A stretch of 64,000 nucleotides of DNA from Bradyrhizobium frederickii (lineage in GTDB: Bacteria; Pseudomonadota; Alphaproteobacteria; Rhizobiales; Xanthobacteraceae). The position numbers and the translations under genes are program-made. Location of the stretch: NCBI RefSeq assembly GCF_004570865.1, contig NZ_SPQS01000018.1, positions 62,001-126,000 of the forward strand, written 5' to 3'. Shown here one piece after another: positions 1-8,001 of the stretch (its first letter is position 1; each line of letters starts with the position of its first letter). The notes under the pieces were generated by a model. That model worked only from the letters and a program-made list of their open reading frames with translations, ran no database searches and was not told the DNA's origin.

Positions 1-2093
1 TTGACGCTCTTGTTCTGCCGCATGACGTCGCGGACCTGGTAGGCGATCTCGCGCACCGTGTTGGCGTCGGGGCCGATCACGCGGAACTGGACGGGGAAGC
101 CGACCGGAGGACCGAAATTGAAGCGGTCGACGCGAACGCGCGCCTCGGACAGGAAGCCCTCGGCAGCCGCGTTCTCGATCTTGGCCTTGATGCGCTCGCG
201 CGCCTCGACGCCCTTGGCGACGATGACGATCTCGGCAAAGGCCTCGTTCGGCAGCTGCGGATTGAGGCCGAGCCAGAAACGCGGCGAGCCCTGGCCGACA
301 TAGGACGTATAGGTCTCGATGTCCTTGTCGTCCTTCAGCAGCGTTTCGGCCTTCTTCACCGCTTTTTCGGTGACGTTGAAGGCGGTGCCCTCGGGCAGGC
401 GCAGCTGGAGGAACAGCTCGGGCCGCTCCGACAGCGGGAAGAATTGCTGCTGGACCTGGCCGAACCCGACGATCGAGGCGATGAAGACGCCGACGGTCGC
501 GGCCACCACGGTGATGCGATGGTTGACGCACCATTGCACGATGGCGCGCAGGCCGCGGTACATGCGGGTCTCGTAGACCGCGTGCGGATCGTGGTTGTGG
601 TGCGCCTTCATGTCAGGCAGCAGCTTGACGCCGATATAGGGCGTGAAGATCACCGCCACGAACCAGGAGGCGACCAGCGCGATCGCCACGATCCAGAAGA
701 TGCTGCCGGCATATTCGCCGACCGCGGAATTGGCAAAGCCGATGGGGAGGAAGCCAGCGGCCGTGACCAGCGTTCCCGTGAGCATCGGAAACGCAGTCGA
801 TTCCCAGGCAAAGGAGGCCGCACGCATGCGGTCCCAGCCCTGCTCCATCTTCACCACCATCATCTCGACCGCGATGATGGCGTCGTCGACGAGCAGGCCG
901 AGCGCGATGATCAGCGCGCCGAGCGTGATGCGATGCAGGTCGAGCGACATCGTGTTCATGACGATGAAGACGATGCCGAGCACCAAGGGCACCGACAGCG
1001 CGACAACGATGCCGGTGCGCCAGCCGAGTGCCAGGAACGAGACGAACAGCACGATGACGAGCGCTTCCATGAAAGAGTGCACGAACTCGCCGACGGCATG
1101 CTCGACCACCTTGGGCTGGTCGGCGATCAGCTTGACGTCGATGCCCTGCGGCACCGCCTTCATGAAGTCAGCCGTCGCCTTCTCGACCTCCTTGCCGAGC
1201 TCGAGGATGTTGGCGCCCTTGGCGGTGACGACGCCGACGCCGATCGCCGCCTTGCCTTCCTGGCGGACGACGAAGCTCGGCGGATCGACATAGCCGTGGG
1301 TCACGGTGGCGATGTCCCCTAGGCGGAACACACGGCCGTTGCTCTCGACCGGCGTCTCCGCGACAGCCTGGGCACCGTCGAGCGCGCCGGTGACGCGCAG
1401 CGGCACGCGCTGCGAGGAGGTCTCGACCGTGCCGGCAGGGGTGACGTTGTTCTGCTTGGCGAGCGAATCGAACAGCGCCTGCGGCGTGATGCCGAGGGTG
1501 GCGAGCTTGGCATGGCTGAACTCGACGAAGATGCGCTCGTCCTGGTTGCCGTAGACGTCGACCTTGGTCACTCCAGGCACCTTGAGCAGGCGCTGACGGA
1601 AGCCCTCCGAAACCTTCTTGAGCTGGGCGTAGTCCGCCCCGTCGCCGGTCATCATGTAGAGGATGGAATCGACGTCGGAAAACTCGTCGTTGACGACAGG
1701 TCCCAGAATGCCCGACGGCAGCTGGCCCTGCACGTCGACCAGCTTCTTGCGCAGCAGATAGAAGAGATAAGGCACTTCCTTCGGGGGCGTGTTGTCGCGG
1801 AAGGTGACCTGGAGCGCGGTGAAGGCGGGCTTGGAATAGGTCTGCACCTTCTCGAAATAGGGCAGCTCCTGGATCTTCTTCTCGATGGGATCGGCGACCT
1901 GCGTCTGCATCTCCTGCGCGGTCGCGCCCGGCCAGATCACGGAGACGTTGACCACCTTCACCGTGAAGAACGGATCCTCGGCGCGTCCGAGCTTCTCATA
2001 GGAGAAGAAGCCGGCAACGCCGAGAATGATCATCAGGAACAGAACCAGCGTCGGATGGCTGACGGCCCAGGCCGAAAGGTTGAAGCGCTTCAT
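1..2093 (-). CDS. RND efflux permease, N-terminal two thirds (runs off the left edge)
   Basis: This is an inner-membrane resistance-nodulation-division pump that uses proton flux to drive export through an adaptor and an outer-membrane channel. About 697 codons are visible of the roughly 1030-1070 usual for the family; the 3' end lies outside the window. The ATG start gives MKRFNLSAWAVSHPTLVLF, an N-terminal cytoplasmic helix running into TM1. It is followed by the first periplasmic porter region, then the central TM2-TM6 block with the segment LGLLVDDAIIAVEMMV, which is the characteristic RND motif carrying the proton-relay aspartates in TM4. The second porter region begins near residue 560. 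The adaptor gene lies directly upstream on the same strand with a gap of about 180 bp. The substrate cannot be read from sequence; it resembles the HAE1/AcrB drug-pump branch rather than metal pumps. Confidence 0.93.
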   Translation of the reverse strand, partial: MKRFNLSAWAVSHPTLVLFLMIILGVAGFFSYEKLGRAEDPFFTVKVVNVSVIWPGATAQEMQTQVADPIEKKIQELPYFEKVQTYSKPAFTALQVTFRDNTPPKEVPYLFYLLRKKLVDVQGQLPSGILGPVVNDEFSDVDSILYMMTGDGADYAQLKKVSEGFRQRLLKVPGVTKVDVYGNQDERIFVEFSHAKLATLGITPQALFDSLAKQNNVTPAGTVETSSQRVPLRVTGALDGAQAVAETPVESNGRVFRLGDIATVTHGYVDPPSFVVRQEGKAAIGVGVVTAKGANILELGKEVEKATADFMKAVPQGIDVKLIADQPKVVEHAVGEFVHSFMEALVIVLFVSFLALGWRTGIVVALSVPLVLGIVFIVMNTMSLDLHRITLGALIIALGLLVDDAIIAVEMMVVKMEQGWDRMRAASFAWESTAFPMLTGTLVTAAGFLPIGFANSAVGEYAGSIFWIVAIALVASWFVAVIFTPYIGVKLLPDMKAHHNHDPHAVYETRMYRGLRAIVQWCVNHRITVVAATVGVFIASIVGFGQVQQQFFPLSERPELFLQLRLPEGTAFNVTEKAVKKAETLLKDDKDIETYTSYVGQGSPRFWLGLNPQLPNEAFAEIVIVAKGVEARERIKAKIENAAAEGFLSEARVRVDRFNFGPPVGFPVQFRVIGPDANTVREIAYQVRDVMRQNKSV

Positions 2094-2159
2094 CGCTCTC
2101 TCCGAAAAGACGATCCAATTGCCAAAGACACGACAGCCACTCTGTACAACCCATCGTCG

Positions 2160-2216
2160 CGAGGCAGCGAAGCAATCCAGGGGGCTGGGCAGGTTCTGGA
2201 TCGCTTCGCCGCTTCA
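2160..2216. repeat. Short imperfect palindrome between RND adaptor and permease
   Basis: Two 14-base arms at 2167-2180 and 2196-2209 are inverted copies with one mismatch (13 of 14), separated by 15 bases. The motif GCGAAGC.ATCCAG is of the type found in dispersed intergenic repeats of Bradyrhizobium. It lies between two genes that should be cotranscribed, so it may form an mRNA hairpin that sets the adaptor-to-pump ratio. That role is inference. Confidence 0.6.
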
Positions 2217-2275
2217 GCCCAAGCATTTGCGCCGGGGCCGAAACTCGCCTTGCAACGAGGAACTCGTAAACGAAC

Positions 2276-3382
2276 TTAGAAAGACAGTGACGACACGACC
2301 CGCACCCTCTGGCCCGGATCGAGCTTCTGCACACCGAGGGCAACGATCTTGGCGCCCTCTTCCACGCCGCCAGTGATGACGACGTCGTTGCTCTCGTAGG
2401 ACTTCACCGTCACCGGCTTCAAGGTGAGCGCGCCGTTGTCGTCGACGACGTAAAAGGACGGCTTGCCGCCTTCGTTGAACAGCGCCGACAGCGGCAGTCG
2501 CGCGACGCGCTCGGTCGCGGCATCCGACAACGTCAGCGTCGCGGTCATGCCGAGCGAGACCTTGTCGTCGGCCTCGGGCAGTGAGAATTTCGCAAGATAG
2601 GTGCGCGTGGCCGGATCGGCCGTCGGCGCGATCTCGCGCAGCTTGGCCGCATATTTCTTGCCCGGCTCGGACCAAAGAGTGACGCTGGCGACGCCCGACT
2701 TGGCACGTCCAACCAGCGTCTCAGGGATCGCGACGACCGCTTCCTTCTCGGCAAAGCGGGCGACACGGATCGAAGCCTGACCCGCGGCGACCACCTGGCC
2801 GGGCTCGATCAGCGTCGCGGTGACGACGCCACGGGCATCGGCATTGAGCGTCGCGTAGGAAAGGGAGTTCTTGCTCAATTCGAGCGCGCGCTCGGCGCGG
2901 TTCAGGCGGGCGCGGGCTTCGTCCGCAGCGGCGCGGCTCGAATCCATCTGCGCATCCGTGGTCCAGCCCTTGGCCTTCAGATCCTTGGCGCGCTGCTCGG
3001 CGGCGGCGGCCTGGGCCAGCACGCCGGTCGCGGCGGTCTGCTCGGCCAGCGCCTGCTCGGCCTGGAGCTTCAAATCGACCTCGTCGAGGGTGGCGAGCGG
3101 CTGGCCGATTTCGACGGTCTGGCCGACCTCCACGAGGCGCTTGGCAACCTTGCCGGCAACGCGGAAGCCGAGATCGCTCTCGATCCGCGGCCTGACGGTG
3201 CCGACGAAACTGCGCTCCGGAGTCTCGGCATCATAATGCGCGGTTGCGACCAGAACCGGCCGCGGCGGCTCGGCTTTCTCGGCGACGGTGTCATTGCACC
3301 CGGCCAGGCTCGCGGCCATCAGGGCCAACGACACGCCTGCCAACAGCCTGGAATAGCTCGATAAAACCGACCAGACGAACAT
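2276..3382 (-). CDS. RND efflux periplasmic adaptor (membrane fusion lipoprotein)
   Basis: This is the periplasmic adaptor that links the RND pump to an outer-membrane channel. The 368-residue product starts MFVWSVLSS, has a hydrophobic signal and an LAGC lipobox near residue 29, so it should be a lipoprotein. It continues with a barrel-sandwich half (ATAHYDAETPERSFVGTVRP), a coiled-coil hairpin rich in Ala, Glu and Arg around residues 95-160, the second lipoyl half, and beta-barrel and membrane-proximal domains. I chose this ATG over the one 18 bases upstream because GGAG sits 9 bases before it and it gives a cleaner signal peptide. It is the first gene of a two-gene operon with the permease. 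No TetR- or MarR-type regulator is adjacent. Confidence 0.92.
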   Translation of the reverse strand: MFVWSVLSSYSRLLAGVSLALMAASLAGCNDTVAEKAEPPRPVLVATAHYDAETPERSFVGTVRPRIESDLGFRVAGKVAKRLVEVGQTVEIGQPLATLDEVDLKLQAEQALAEQTAATGVLAQAAAAEQRAKDLKAKGWTTDAQMDSSRAAADEARARLNRAERALELSKNSLSYATLNADARGVVTATLIEPGQVVAAGQASIRVARFAEKEAVVAIPETLVGRAKSGVASVTLWSEPGKKYAAKLREIAPTADPATRTYLAKFSLPEADDKVSLGMTATLTLSDAATERVARLPLSALFNEGGKPSFYVVDDNGALTLKPVTVKSYESNDVVITGGVEEGAKIVALGVQKLDPGQRVRVVSSLSF

Positions 3383-3428
3383 CGAAGAACACTCCTGCAT
3401 CTCGAATGAGAGGAATGTCGACTAATCA

Positions 3429-3459
3429 CTGATGAAAGTCAATAATCGTCAGTCATCAG
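3429..3459. promoter_or_regulatory. Inverted repeat upstream of the RND adaptor
   Basis: Arms CTGATGA (3429-3435) and TCATCAG (3453-3459) are perfect inverted copies with a 17-base spacer, about 47 bases upstream of the adaptor start. The region is AT-richer than its surroundings. It may be an operator for an unlinked regulator. No direct evidence identifies the protein. Confidence 0.4.
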
Positions 3460-3533
3460 AAATGCGTGATCGTTAAGAGGTGGTGAGGAGCCCTAGGTCC
3501 ATGTGCCCTGGTCACGCACGACATATCCTGATA

Positions 3534-3547
3534 GGTTACATGTAACC
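3534..3547. promoter_or_regulatory. Perfect 14-bp palindrome, probable mazEF operator
   Basis: GGTTACATGTAACC is its own reverse complement over all 14 bases and ends 13 bases before the antitoxin ATG. Type II antitoxins usually repress their own promoter by binding such palindromes, so this is a likely autoregulatory operator. It could also cover the ribosome-binding region. Confidence 0.65.
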
Positions 3548-3560
3548 GGTCAGAACACGC

Positions 3561-3794
3561 ATGAGCCCCTCAAAGCCCAAGTCGTCTCGCAAGTCGTCTC
3601 GTATGAAGGTTCAGGCGCACCGCGATCGATTGCGTGCGCAAGGTCTGCGGCCGATCCAGATATGGGTGCCGGACATCCGATCGCCGTCCTTCCGGTCAGA
3701 AGCCCATCGCCAATCGCTCGCGGTCGCAACCAGCACACATGCATCCGAAGACCAAGCCTTCATCGACGCCATATCAGATTGGACCGACGAATGA
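3561..3794 (+). CDS. MazE-like antitoxin (DUF3018-type)
   Basis: This 77-residue basic protein begins with a Lys/Ser-rich tail (MSPSKPKSSRKSSRMKVQ) followed by HRDRLRAQGLRPIQIWVPD, a segment typical of the DUF3018 antitoxin MazE-like family. The acidic C-terminus (EDQAFIDAISDWTDE) is the part expected to neutralise the toxin. Its stop overlaps the toxin start (ATGA), the usual tight coupling of antitoxin then toxin. The perfect palindrome immediately upstream fits autoregulation. Confidence 0.85.
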   Translation: MSPSKPKSSRKSSRMKVQAHRDRLRAQGLRPIQIWVPDIRSPSFRSEAHRQSLAVATSTHASEDQAFIDAISDWTDE

Positions 3795-4144
3795 AGCGGG
3801 GCGAGGTCTGGACCGTGGCAGGCGGCAAGGACTATGTGGGCAAGCCGCGCCCCATTGTCGTCGTGCAGGACGACAGCTTCGACGCGACGAGCTCGATCAC
3901 GGTCTGCGCTTTCACAACCGACGAAACTGAGGCTCCTCTCTTCCGGCTGAAGGTTGAGCCGAACGAACGCAACGGCCTGGGTGCGCCGTCCCGGCTGATG
4001 GTCGATAAGATTGCCACCGTGCCGAAAGCTAAGGTCGGAACGCTGGTGGGACGCCTAGATGATGACGACCTGTTGCGTCTCAACCGCGCTATGTTGGTGT
4101 TTCTGGGATTGGCTGGCTCCCAGAGAAGTGGCGAAGCAGGTTAG
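3791..4144 (+). CDS. MazF/PemK-family endoribonuclease toxin
   Basis: The 117-residue product starts MKRGEVWTVAGGKDYVGKPRP, the hallmark N-terminus of the PemK/MazF fold in which the GEVW segment and the K.RP loop form the RNA site. The middle segment CAFTTDETEAPLFRLKV and the LMVDKIATVPK segment match conserved strands of the family. MazF proteins cleave mRNA at short sequence motifs when the antitoxin is degraded. Translation is coupled to the antitoxin by a 4-base ATGA overlap. Length is normal for the family, so the gene looks intact. Confidence 0.9.
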   Translation: MKRGEVWTVAGGKDYVGKPRPIVVVQDDSFDATSSITVCAFTTDETEAPLFRLKVEPNERNGLGAPSRLMVDKIATVPKAKVGTLVGRLDDDDLLRLNRAMLVFLGLAGSQRSGEAG

Positions 4145-4146
4145 CC

Positions 4147-4184
4147 CGTACCCCGGATGGAGCTTGCGCTTCATCCGGGGTACG
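4147..4184. repeat. Palindromic intergenic repeat / possible bidirectional terminator
   Basis: Perfect 13-base arms (4147-4159 and 4172-4184, CGTACCCCGGATG and its complement) flank a 12-base loop. The hairpin sits between the ends of the convergent toxin and MFS genes. There is no T-run, so it is better described as a REP-like element that may also stop transcription. Confidence 0.65.
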
Positions 4185-4201
4185 CACGGCTAGCTGCAGC
4201 T

Positions 4202-5542
4202 CTACCGCCCCTGCCCGGCGAACTCGTGCTTGCTGTCGTGGCCGCCGACGAAGACCAAAATACCGGCAAGCAGCGGCAGCACGGCGAGCACAAGCAGGCC
4301 GGTCGAGGTCTGGCCCGTGGCTTCCTTGACCCAGCCGATCAGATACGGCCCGCCGAAGCCGGCAAGGTTGCCGATCGAGTTGATCAGGGCGATGGCGCCG
4401 GCGGCCGCGGTGCCGGAGAGCCAGGCGGTCGGCAGGGTCCAGAACACGCCGAAGCAGCAGAACACGCCAATGGCCGCGATCGTCAGCACCACCATCGTCA
4501 GGGCGGAATCGGTGAGAGAGGAGGACACACCGAGTGCGACCGCCGTCAGCAGCAGCGGCGCGCCGACATGCATGACGCGTTCGCGCGTCGCATCGGAGTG
4601 CCGCGCCCACAGGATCATGGCGATGGTGCCGAACAGATACGGGATCGCAGTGACGAAGCCGGTCTGGGCGTTGGTCAGCCCGAACGCCTTGACGATCTGC
4701 GGCAGCCAGAACTGCATGCCGTAGAGCGCCCCGACGAAGCCGAAATAGATCAGGCTGAGCGCAATCACCTTGGGCGAGGACAGCGCTTCGCCGAGCGAGA
4801 CATGCTTCACCGCCTGCTTGGCAGCAATCTCCGAATCGAGCTTCGCCTTGAGCCAGGCCTTCTGCTCGGCCGAGAGCCAGTCCGCCTTCTCCGGCCTGTC
4901 GGTGAGATAGAACCAGGTGACGATGCCGAGCAGCACGGAGGGGATGCCCTCGATGATGAACAGCCACTGCCAGCCCTTCAGGCCCATCAAGCCGTCGAGC
5001 CCGAGCAGCAGGCCTGAGATCGGCGCACCGATCACGGTCGAGACCGGCACCGCGACCGCGAAGGCCGCCAGGAAGCGGGCGCGATATTCGGCCGGATACC
5101 AGTAGGTGAGGTAGAGGATGATGCCGGGGAAGAAGCCGGCCTCGGCGACGCCGAGCAGGAAGCGCAGGACGTAGAAGCTGGTCACGCCGCTGACCATCGC
5201 CATCAGCGCGGAGATGATGCCCCAGGTCACCATGATGCGGGCAATCCAGCGGCTGGCGCCGAATTTCTCCAGCGCCAGATTGCTCGGCACCTCGAAGATG
5301 AAATAGCCGATGAAGAAGATGCCGGCGCCCCAGGAGAAGATCAACGGCGTGAACTTCAGCTCGGCATTCATGGTCAGAGCGGCGAAGCCGAGATTGACGC
5401 GGTCGAGATAGGAGAAGAAGTAGGCCAGCACCAGGAAGGGAATCAGGCGCCAGGAGATGGCGCGGATCGTCGACGTTTCGATTTCGCTCTTGGCCTCCTT
5501 GGCTCCGCCGGCGGATCCGGCATAGATCGTGGTCTGGCTCAT
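4202..5542 (-). CDS. MFS transporter, anion:cation symporter type
   Basis: This 446-residue inner-membrane protein has about 12 hydrophobic segments. The early motif FFSYLDRVNLGFAALTM is diagnostic of the ACS family (phthalate, tartrate, glucarate and 4-hydroxyphenylacetate permeases), and GVAEAGFFPGIILYLTYWYP matches its TM4-TM5 signature. A central cytoplasmic loop with Lys/Glu-rich sequence separates the two six-helix halves. The family imports organic acids with a proton or other cation. No catabolic gene is adjacent, so the substrate is unknown. It is a single gene divergent from the DUF2809-like gene. Confidence 0.9.
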   Translation of the reverse strand: MSQTTIYAGSAGGAKEAKSEIETSTIRAISWRLIPFLVLAYFFSYLDRVNLGFAALTMNAELKFTPLIFSWGAGIFFIGYFIFEVPSNLALEKFGASRWIARIMVTWGIISALMAMVSGVTSFYVLRFLLGVAEAGFFPGIILYLTYWYPAEYRARFLAAFAVAVPVSTVIGAPISGLLLGLDGLMGLKGWQWLFIIEGIPSVLLGIVTWFYLTDRPEKADWLSAEQKAWLKAKLDSEIAAKQAVKHVSLGEALSSPKVIALSLIYFGFVGALYGMQFWLPQIVKAFGLTNAQTGFVTAIPYLFGTIAMILWARHSDATRERVMHVGAPLLLTAVALGVSSSLTDSALTMVVLTIAAIGVFCCFGVFWTLPTAWLSGTAAAGAIALINSIGNLAGFGGPYLIGWVKEATGQTSTGLLVLAVLPLLAGILVFVGGHDSKHEFAGQGR

Positions 5543-5620
5543 GGCTTCCCCCTGGTTGTTGCTCTTGTGGGTCGATGGGCGGTTTTCAGCATCACGGGCA
5601 AAGAGTCAATGGAGCGAGCA

Positions 5621-6100
5621 ATGCACGGGACGCAGCCGGATCAAGCCATTGCGCCGATGCAGAAGGCGATGATCCGCGCCGCTCTCGCCCTGATCGTCAT
5701 CGCCTGCGGGCTTTCCTTGCGCTGGTACGGCTTTCCGCTCGGGCTCCCCGCTTTCGTGGTGAAGTATGGCGGCTCGCTGCTATGGGCGACCATGGTACTT
5801 CTGCTGGTCGGAGCTTTGCTGCCACGGCTGACGCGTGCGCAGATCGCAGCCGCCGCGGCGATCATCGCAGTCGTCGTGGAATTCTCCCGGCTGGTGCACA
5901 CGCCATGGCTCGATGCGTTCCGGCTGACGACGGCCGGCGCGCTGCTCTTGGGACGAATCTTCTCGCTGTGGAATCTACTGGCTTACGCGGTCGGGATTGC
6001 GTTCGGCATCTGGATCGATCGGCTCGCCGCGACGCACGCTCTCGTAGGGTGGGCAAAGCGAAGCGTGCCCACCACAAGCAGATGGTGGGCACGGCGCTAA
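5621..6100 (+). CDS. DUF2809-like small membrane protein with repeat-derived C-terminus
   Basis: The 159-residue product has four predicted membrane segments: ALALIVIACGLSLRWYGF, the LLWATMVLLLVGALLP helix, AAAAAIIAVVVEF and the C-terminal SLWNLLAYAVGIAFGIW. The spacing and the SRLVHTPWLDAFR loop resemble the DUF2809 family, whose function is unknown. I chose the ATG with GGAG eight bases upstream; an ATG 12 bases earlier is possible. The last 19 or so codons (from about residue 141) lie inside a palindromic repeat element found again near 12.1 kb. The tail GWAKRSVPTTSRWWARR is therefore repeat-encoded and probably not ancestral. Confidence 0.75.
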   Translation: MHGTQPDQAIAPMQKAMIRAALALIVIACGLSLRWYGFPLGLPAFVVKYGGSLLWATMVLLLVGALLPRLTRAQIAAAAAIIAVVVEFSRLVHTPWLDAFRLTTAGALLLGRIFSLWNLLAYAVGIAFGIWIDRLAATHALVGWAKRSVPTTSRWWARR

Positions 6101-6122
6101 CGCGCCTTTGTCACCCTACGAG
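6041..6122. repeat. 82-bp palindromic repeat element, copy 1
   Basis: The element has perfect 11-base terminal inverted repeats (CTCGTAGGGTG, 6041-6051; complement 6112-6122) and an inner inverted pair around GCCCACCA / TGGTGGGC. A second copy with the same layout lies at about 12.05-12.15 kb. This copy overlaps the 3' end of the DUF2809-like gene. It looks like a non-autonomous REP/MITE-type element. Confidence 0.8.
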
Positions 6123-6136
6123 ACCGATGCCAAGCC

Positions 6137-7303
6137 TCACTCCGCGAGCTGAAACCGCTCGAAGCGATCGAGCTCCTGCTCGATCCCCTGCTTCAACTCC
6201 TTGCGGCCCGCGGTCTTCCTCCCCTGCCCGACCCAGGTCCATTTCTGCATCAAGAGCTTCTTGGCCTGCCGGTCGGTCTTCAGATCGAGCGCGGCGACGA
6301 TCTCGTCGCCGACCAGCACGGGCAGCGCGAAATAGCCGAGCTTGCGCTTGGCCTTCGGCACATAGGCCTCGAACAGATGGTTGTAGCCGAAGAAGAGATT
6401 GGTGCGCTTGCGCTGGATGATCAGCGGATCGAACGGCGAGAGGATGTGGACCAGATCGGGCGAGACCGCCTCACTGTTCGGCTCGAGCACGGCGGGCGCG
6501 GCCCAATGTTCCTGCTTGCCGGAGCCCTCGATCGCGACGGGCACGAGCTCGCCGCGGCGGACGCGCGAGGCTATCAGGCGCGCGACCGGCTTCCTGCTCG
6601 GCGCGTCGAGATGGCAGATCGAATCGAGACTGACCACGCCCTGCGAGCGCAGCGCGCGGTCGAGCAGATAGGTCGTGATCTCCCTTGCCGAGGCCGGCCC
6701 CGGCAGCCTGTCCCAGCCGAAATGGCGCGTCATCAACTCGTAGGTCTTGAGCATGCCCTGCCGTTCGCTGACGGTGACGGCGCCGGTATAGAAGGCCAGC
6801 TGCAACGCCCGCTTGGAGGGCTTGCGGCTCTGCCACAGGTGTTCCTTCTCGACGAGCACGTCATCCTCGATGTCGCGGATCGTCAGCGGACCGGCCCGCA
6901 GCAGCCGCATCACCTTGCGCATGTCGGCGGGCTTCACCGAGGCGAACCATCTGTGCCCCTCGCGCCGATGCTCGCGCATCGCCGGCAGGAACATGCGGAA
7001 GTCGCCGGTCGGCACGTAGGAGAGCGCATGGGTCCAATACTCGAACACGCTTTTGTCGATGCTCTGGGCATGACGCAGATCGGCCCGGCGATAGGACGGG
7101 ATCCGGCTGAACAGGATGTGATGATGGCAGCGTTCGACGACGTGGATGGTGTCGATCTGCACATAGCCGAGATGAGCGACCGCATCCGCGACGGCCTGTG
7201 CACCCTCGCCGAACGGGGTGCGCTGATCCAGCCGCTGGGCATGCAGCCAGATCTGCCGGGCCTGTCTCGTGGTGAGGGGATGGGGTTTGGGCGTGCGTGA
7301 CAT
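6137..7303 (-). CDS. YcaQ/AlkZ-like winged-helix DNA glycosylase
   Basis: The 388-residue protein belongs to the HTH_42 (YcaQ/AlkZ) superfamily of tandem winged-helix glycosylases that unhook DNA crosslinks. The catalytic Q-hydrophobic-D motif is visible as VQIDTI (Gln about 49, Asp about 51), which places it with the YcaQ (AlkX) branch rather than Streptomyces AlkZ with QxQ. Other conserved parts are RCHHHILFSRIPSY, FEYWTHALSYVP and ILSPFDPLIIQRKRT near the C-terminus. Length fits the family (about 390-410). An upstream TTG would add four residues; I prefer the ATG. The start codon lies within a perfect 19-base inverted repeat (7300-7318). Confidence 0.88.
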   Translation of the reverse strand: MSRTPKPHPLTTRQARQIWLHAQRLDQRTPFGEGAQAVADAVAHLGYVQIDTIHVVERCHHHILFSRIPSYRRADLRHAQSIDKSVFEYWTHALSYVPTGDFRMFLPAMREHRREGHRWFASVKPADMRKVMRLLRAGPLTIRDIEDDVLVEKEHLWQSRKPSKRALQLAFYTGAVTVSERQGMLKTYELMTRHFGWDRLPGPASAREITTYLLDRALRSQGVVSLDSICHLDAPSRKPVARLIASRVRRGELVPVAIEGSGKQEHWAAPAVLEPNSEAVSPDLVHILSPFDPLIIQRKRTNLFFGYNHLFEAYVPKAKRKLGYFALPVLVGDEIVAALDLKTDRQAKKLLMQKWTWVGQGRKTAGRKELKQGIEQELDRFERFQLAE

Positions 7304-7318
7304 TGCAGAATGCAATGT
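7300..7318. promoter_or_regulatory. Inverted repeat covering the YcaQ-like start codon
   Basis: ACATTGCA and TGCAATGT are perfect 8-base arms around a GAA spacer. The motif overlaps the initiation codon of the glycosylase gene. It could be an operator or an mRNA hairpin that hides the start; no clear Shine-Dalgarno precedes this gene. Confidence 0.45.
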
Positions 7319-7405
7319 AGCGAGATTCGCGCCAAGGCAAACAAGAGAGGCAAAGAAAACCGCGCTACCGTCTCCTGGCAGCGCGGCCGGTCAACGAACG
7401 CTCAA

Positions 7406-7651
7406 CTATTTCGCGCTCATCTTCTGCGCCTTCATGTAGTGCTTGCAGGCGCCGCGCATATTGGCTTTGCTCATCTCGGAGTTGGCCGAAGCCATTTCCT
7501 TCGCCATCGCCTGCTTGGCCGGCGAATCCACGGTTCCCATCGCGGTAATCGACTTGCCCATCGCTTCGCCCGTGCAGGGCTGCATTTTTGCTGCGAAAGC
7601 CGGCGATGCCGAAAACGCGGCGAGCAGAACGGCCGAAAGCAAGATCTTCAT
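7406..7651 (-). CDS. Small exported protein of unknown function
   Basis: The 81-residue product starts MKILLSAVLLAAFSASPAFA, a clean Sec signal peptide with cleavage after AFA. The mature part, about 60 residues, is Met-, Ala- and Lys-rich with two cysteines (QPCTGEAMGK and RGACKHYMKAQ), which could form one disulfide. I do not recognise a named family. The start was chosen for the signal peptide; the frame extends 23 codons further upstream. It is a single gene. Confidence 0.75.
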   Translation of the reverse strand: MKILLSAVLLAAFSASPAFAAKMQPCTGEAMGKSITAMGTVDSPAKQAMAKEMASANSEMSKANMRGACKHYMKAQKMSAK

Positions 7652-8001
7652 CGAATGTCTCCTCCCTCGAGCGAAACCGGCGCCATGCCGGCCAACACGA
7701 CAGCCATTCTTCAGCGACAAGTTTTCAGGGAGAAGACATTTTCGTTGCTGCGCCGCAGCGCCAGCCCACTGTTAGCGTGCGGCTTTTGGGCGCTCCCCGA
7801 GGCTGCCAGTGGCGACCTCCGGCTCGCACAGGGCCTCGCCGCGAAACGCGCCGGTTTTCGCCGTCCGAAACGTTGGAATTGCGCTAGGACGGGCCTGGAA
7901 GCGACTGTAGCCAGCGTGACCAAGATCACATCAGGGCCTTTGAACCTGTCCTATGCTCGCAGCATCAAACCGCTATCAGGCGTAACAGCGAGGATTCGAC
8001 A
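7652..8001. other. 350-bp intergenic region with a CRP-like site before the OmpA-like gene
   Basis: No gene is visible. At 7916-7929 there is GTGA-N6-TCAC, a perfect match to the palindromic half-sites recognised by CRP-type regulators. A possible -10 box TATGCT lies at 7952-7957; a start about seven bases downstream would put the site near -41.5, the class II activator position. The rest shows no clear structure. Confidence 0.45.

Noticed and set aside
4148..4183. Rho-independent terminator after the toxin gene
   Set aside because: Stem is perfect but there is no T-run on either strand; classed as a palindromic repeat instead.
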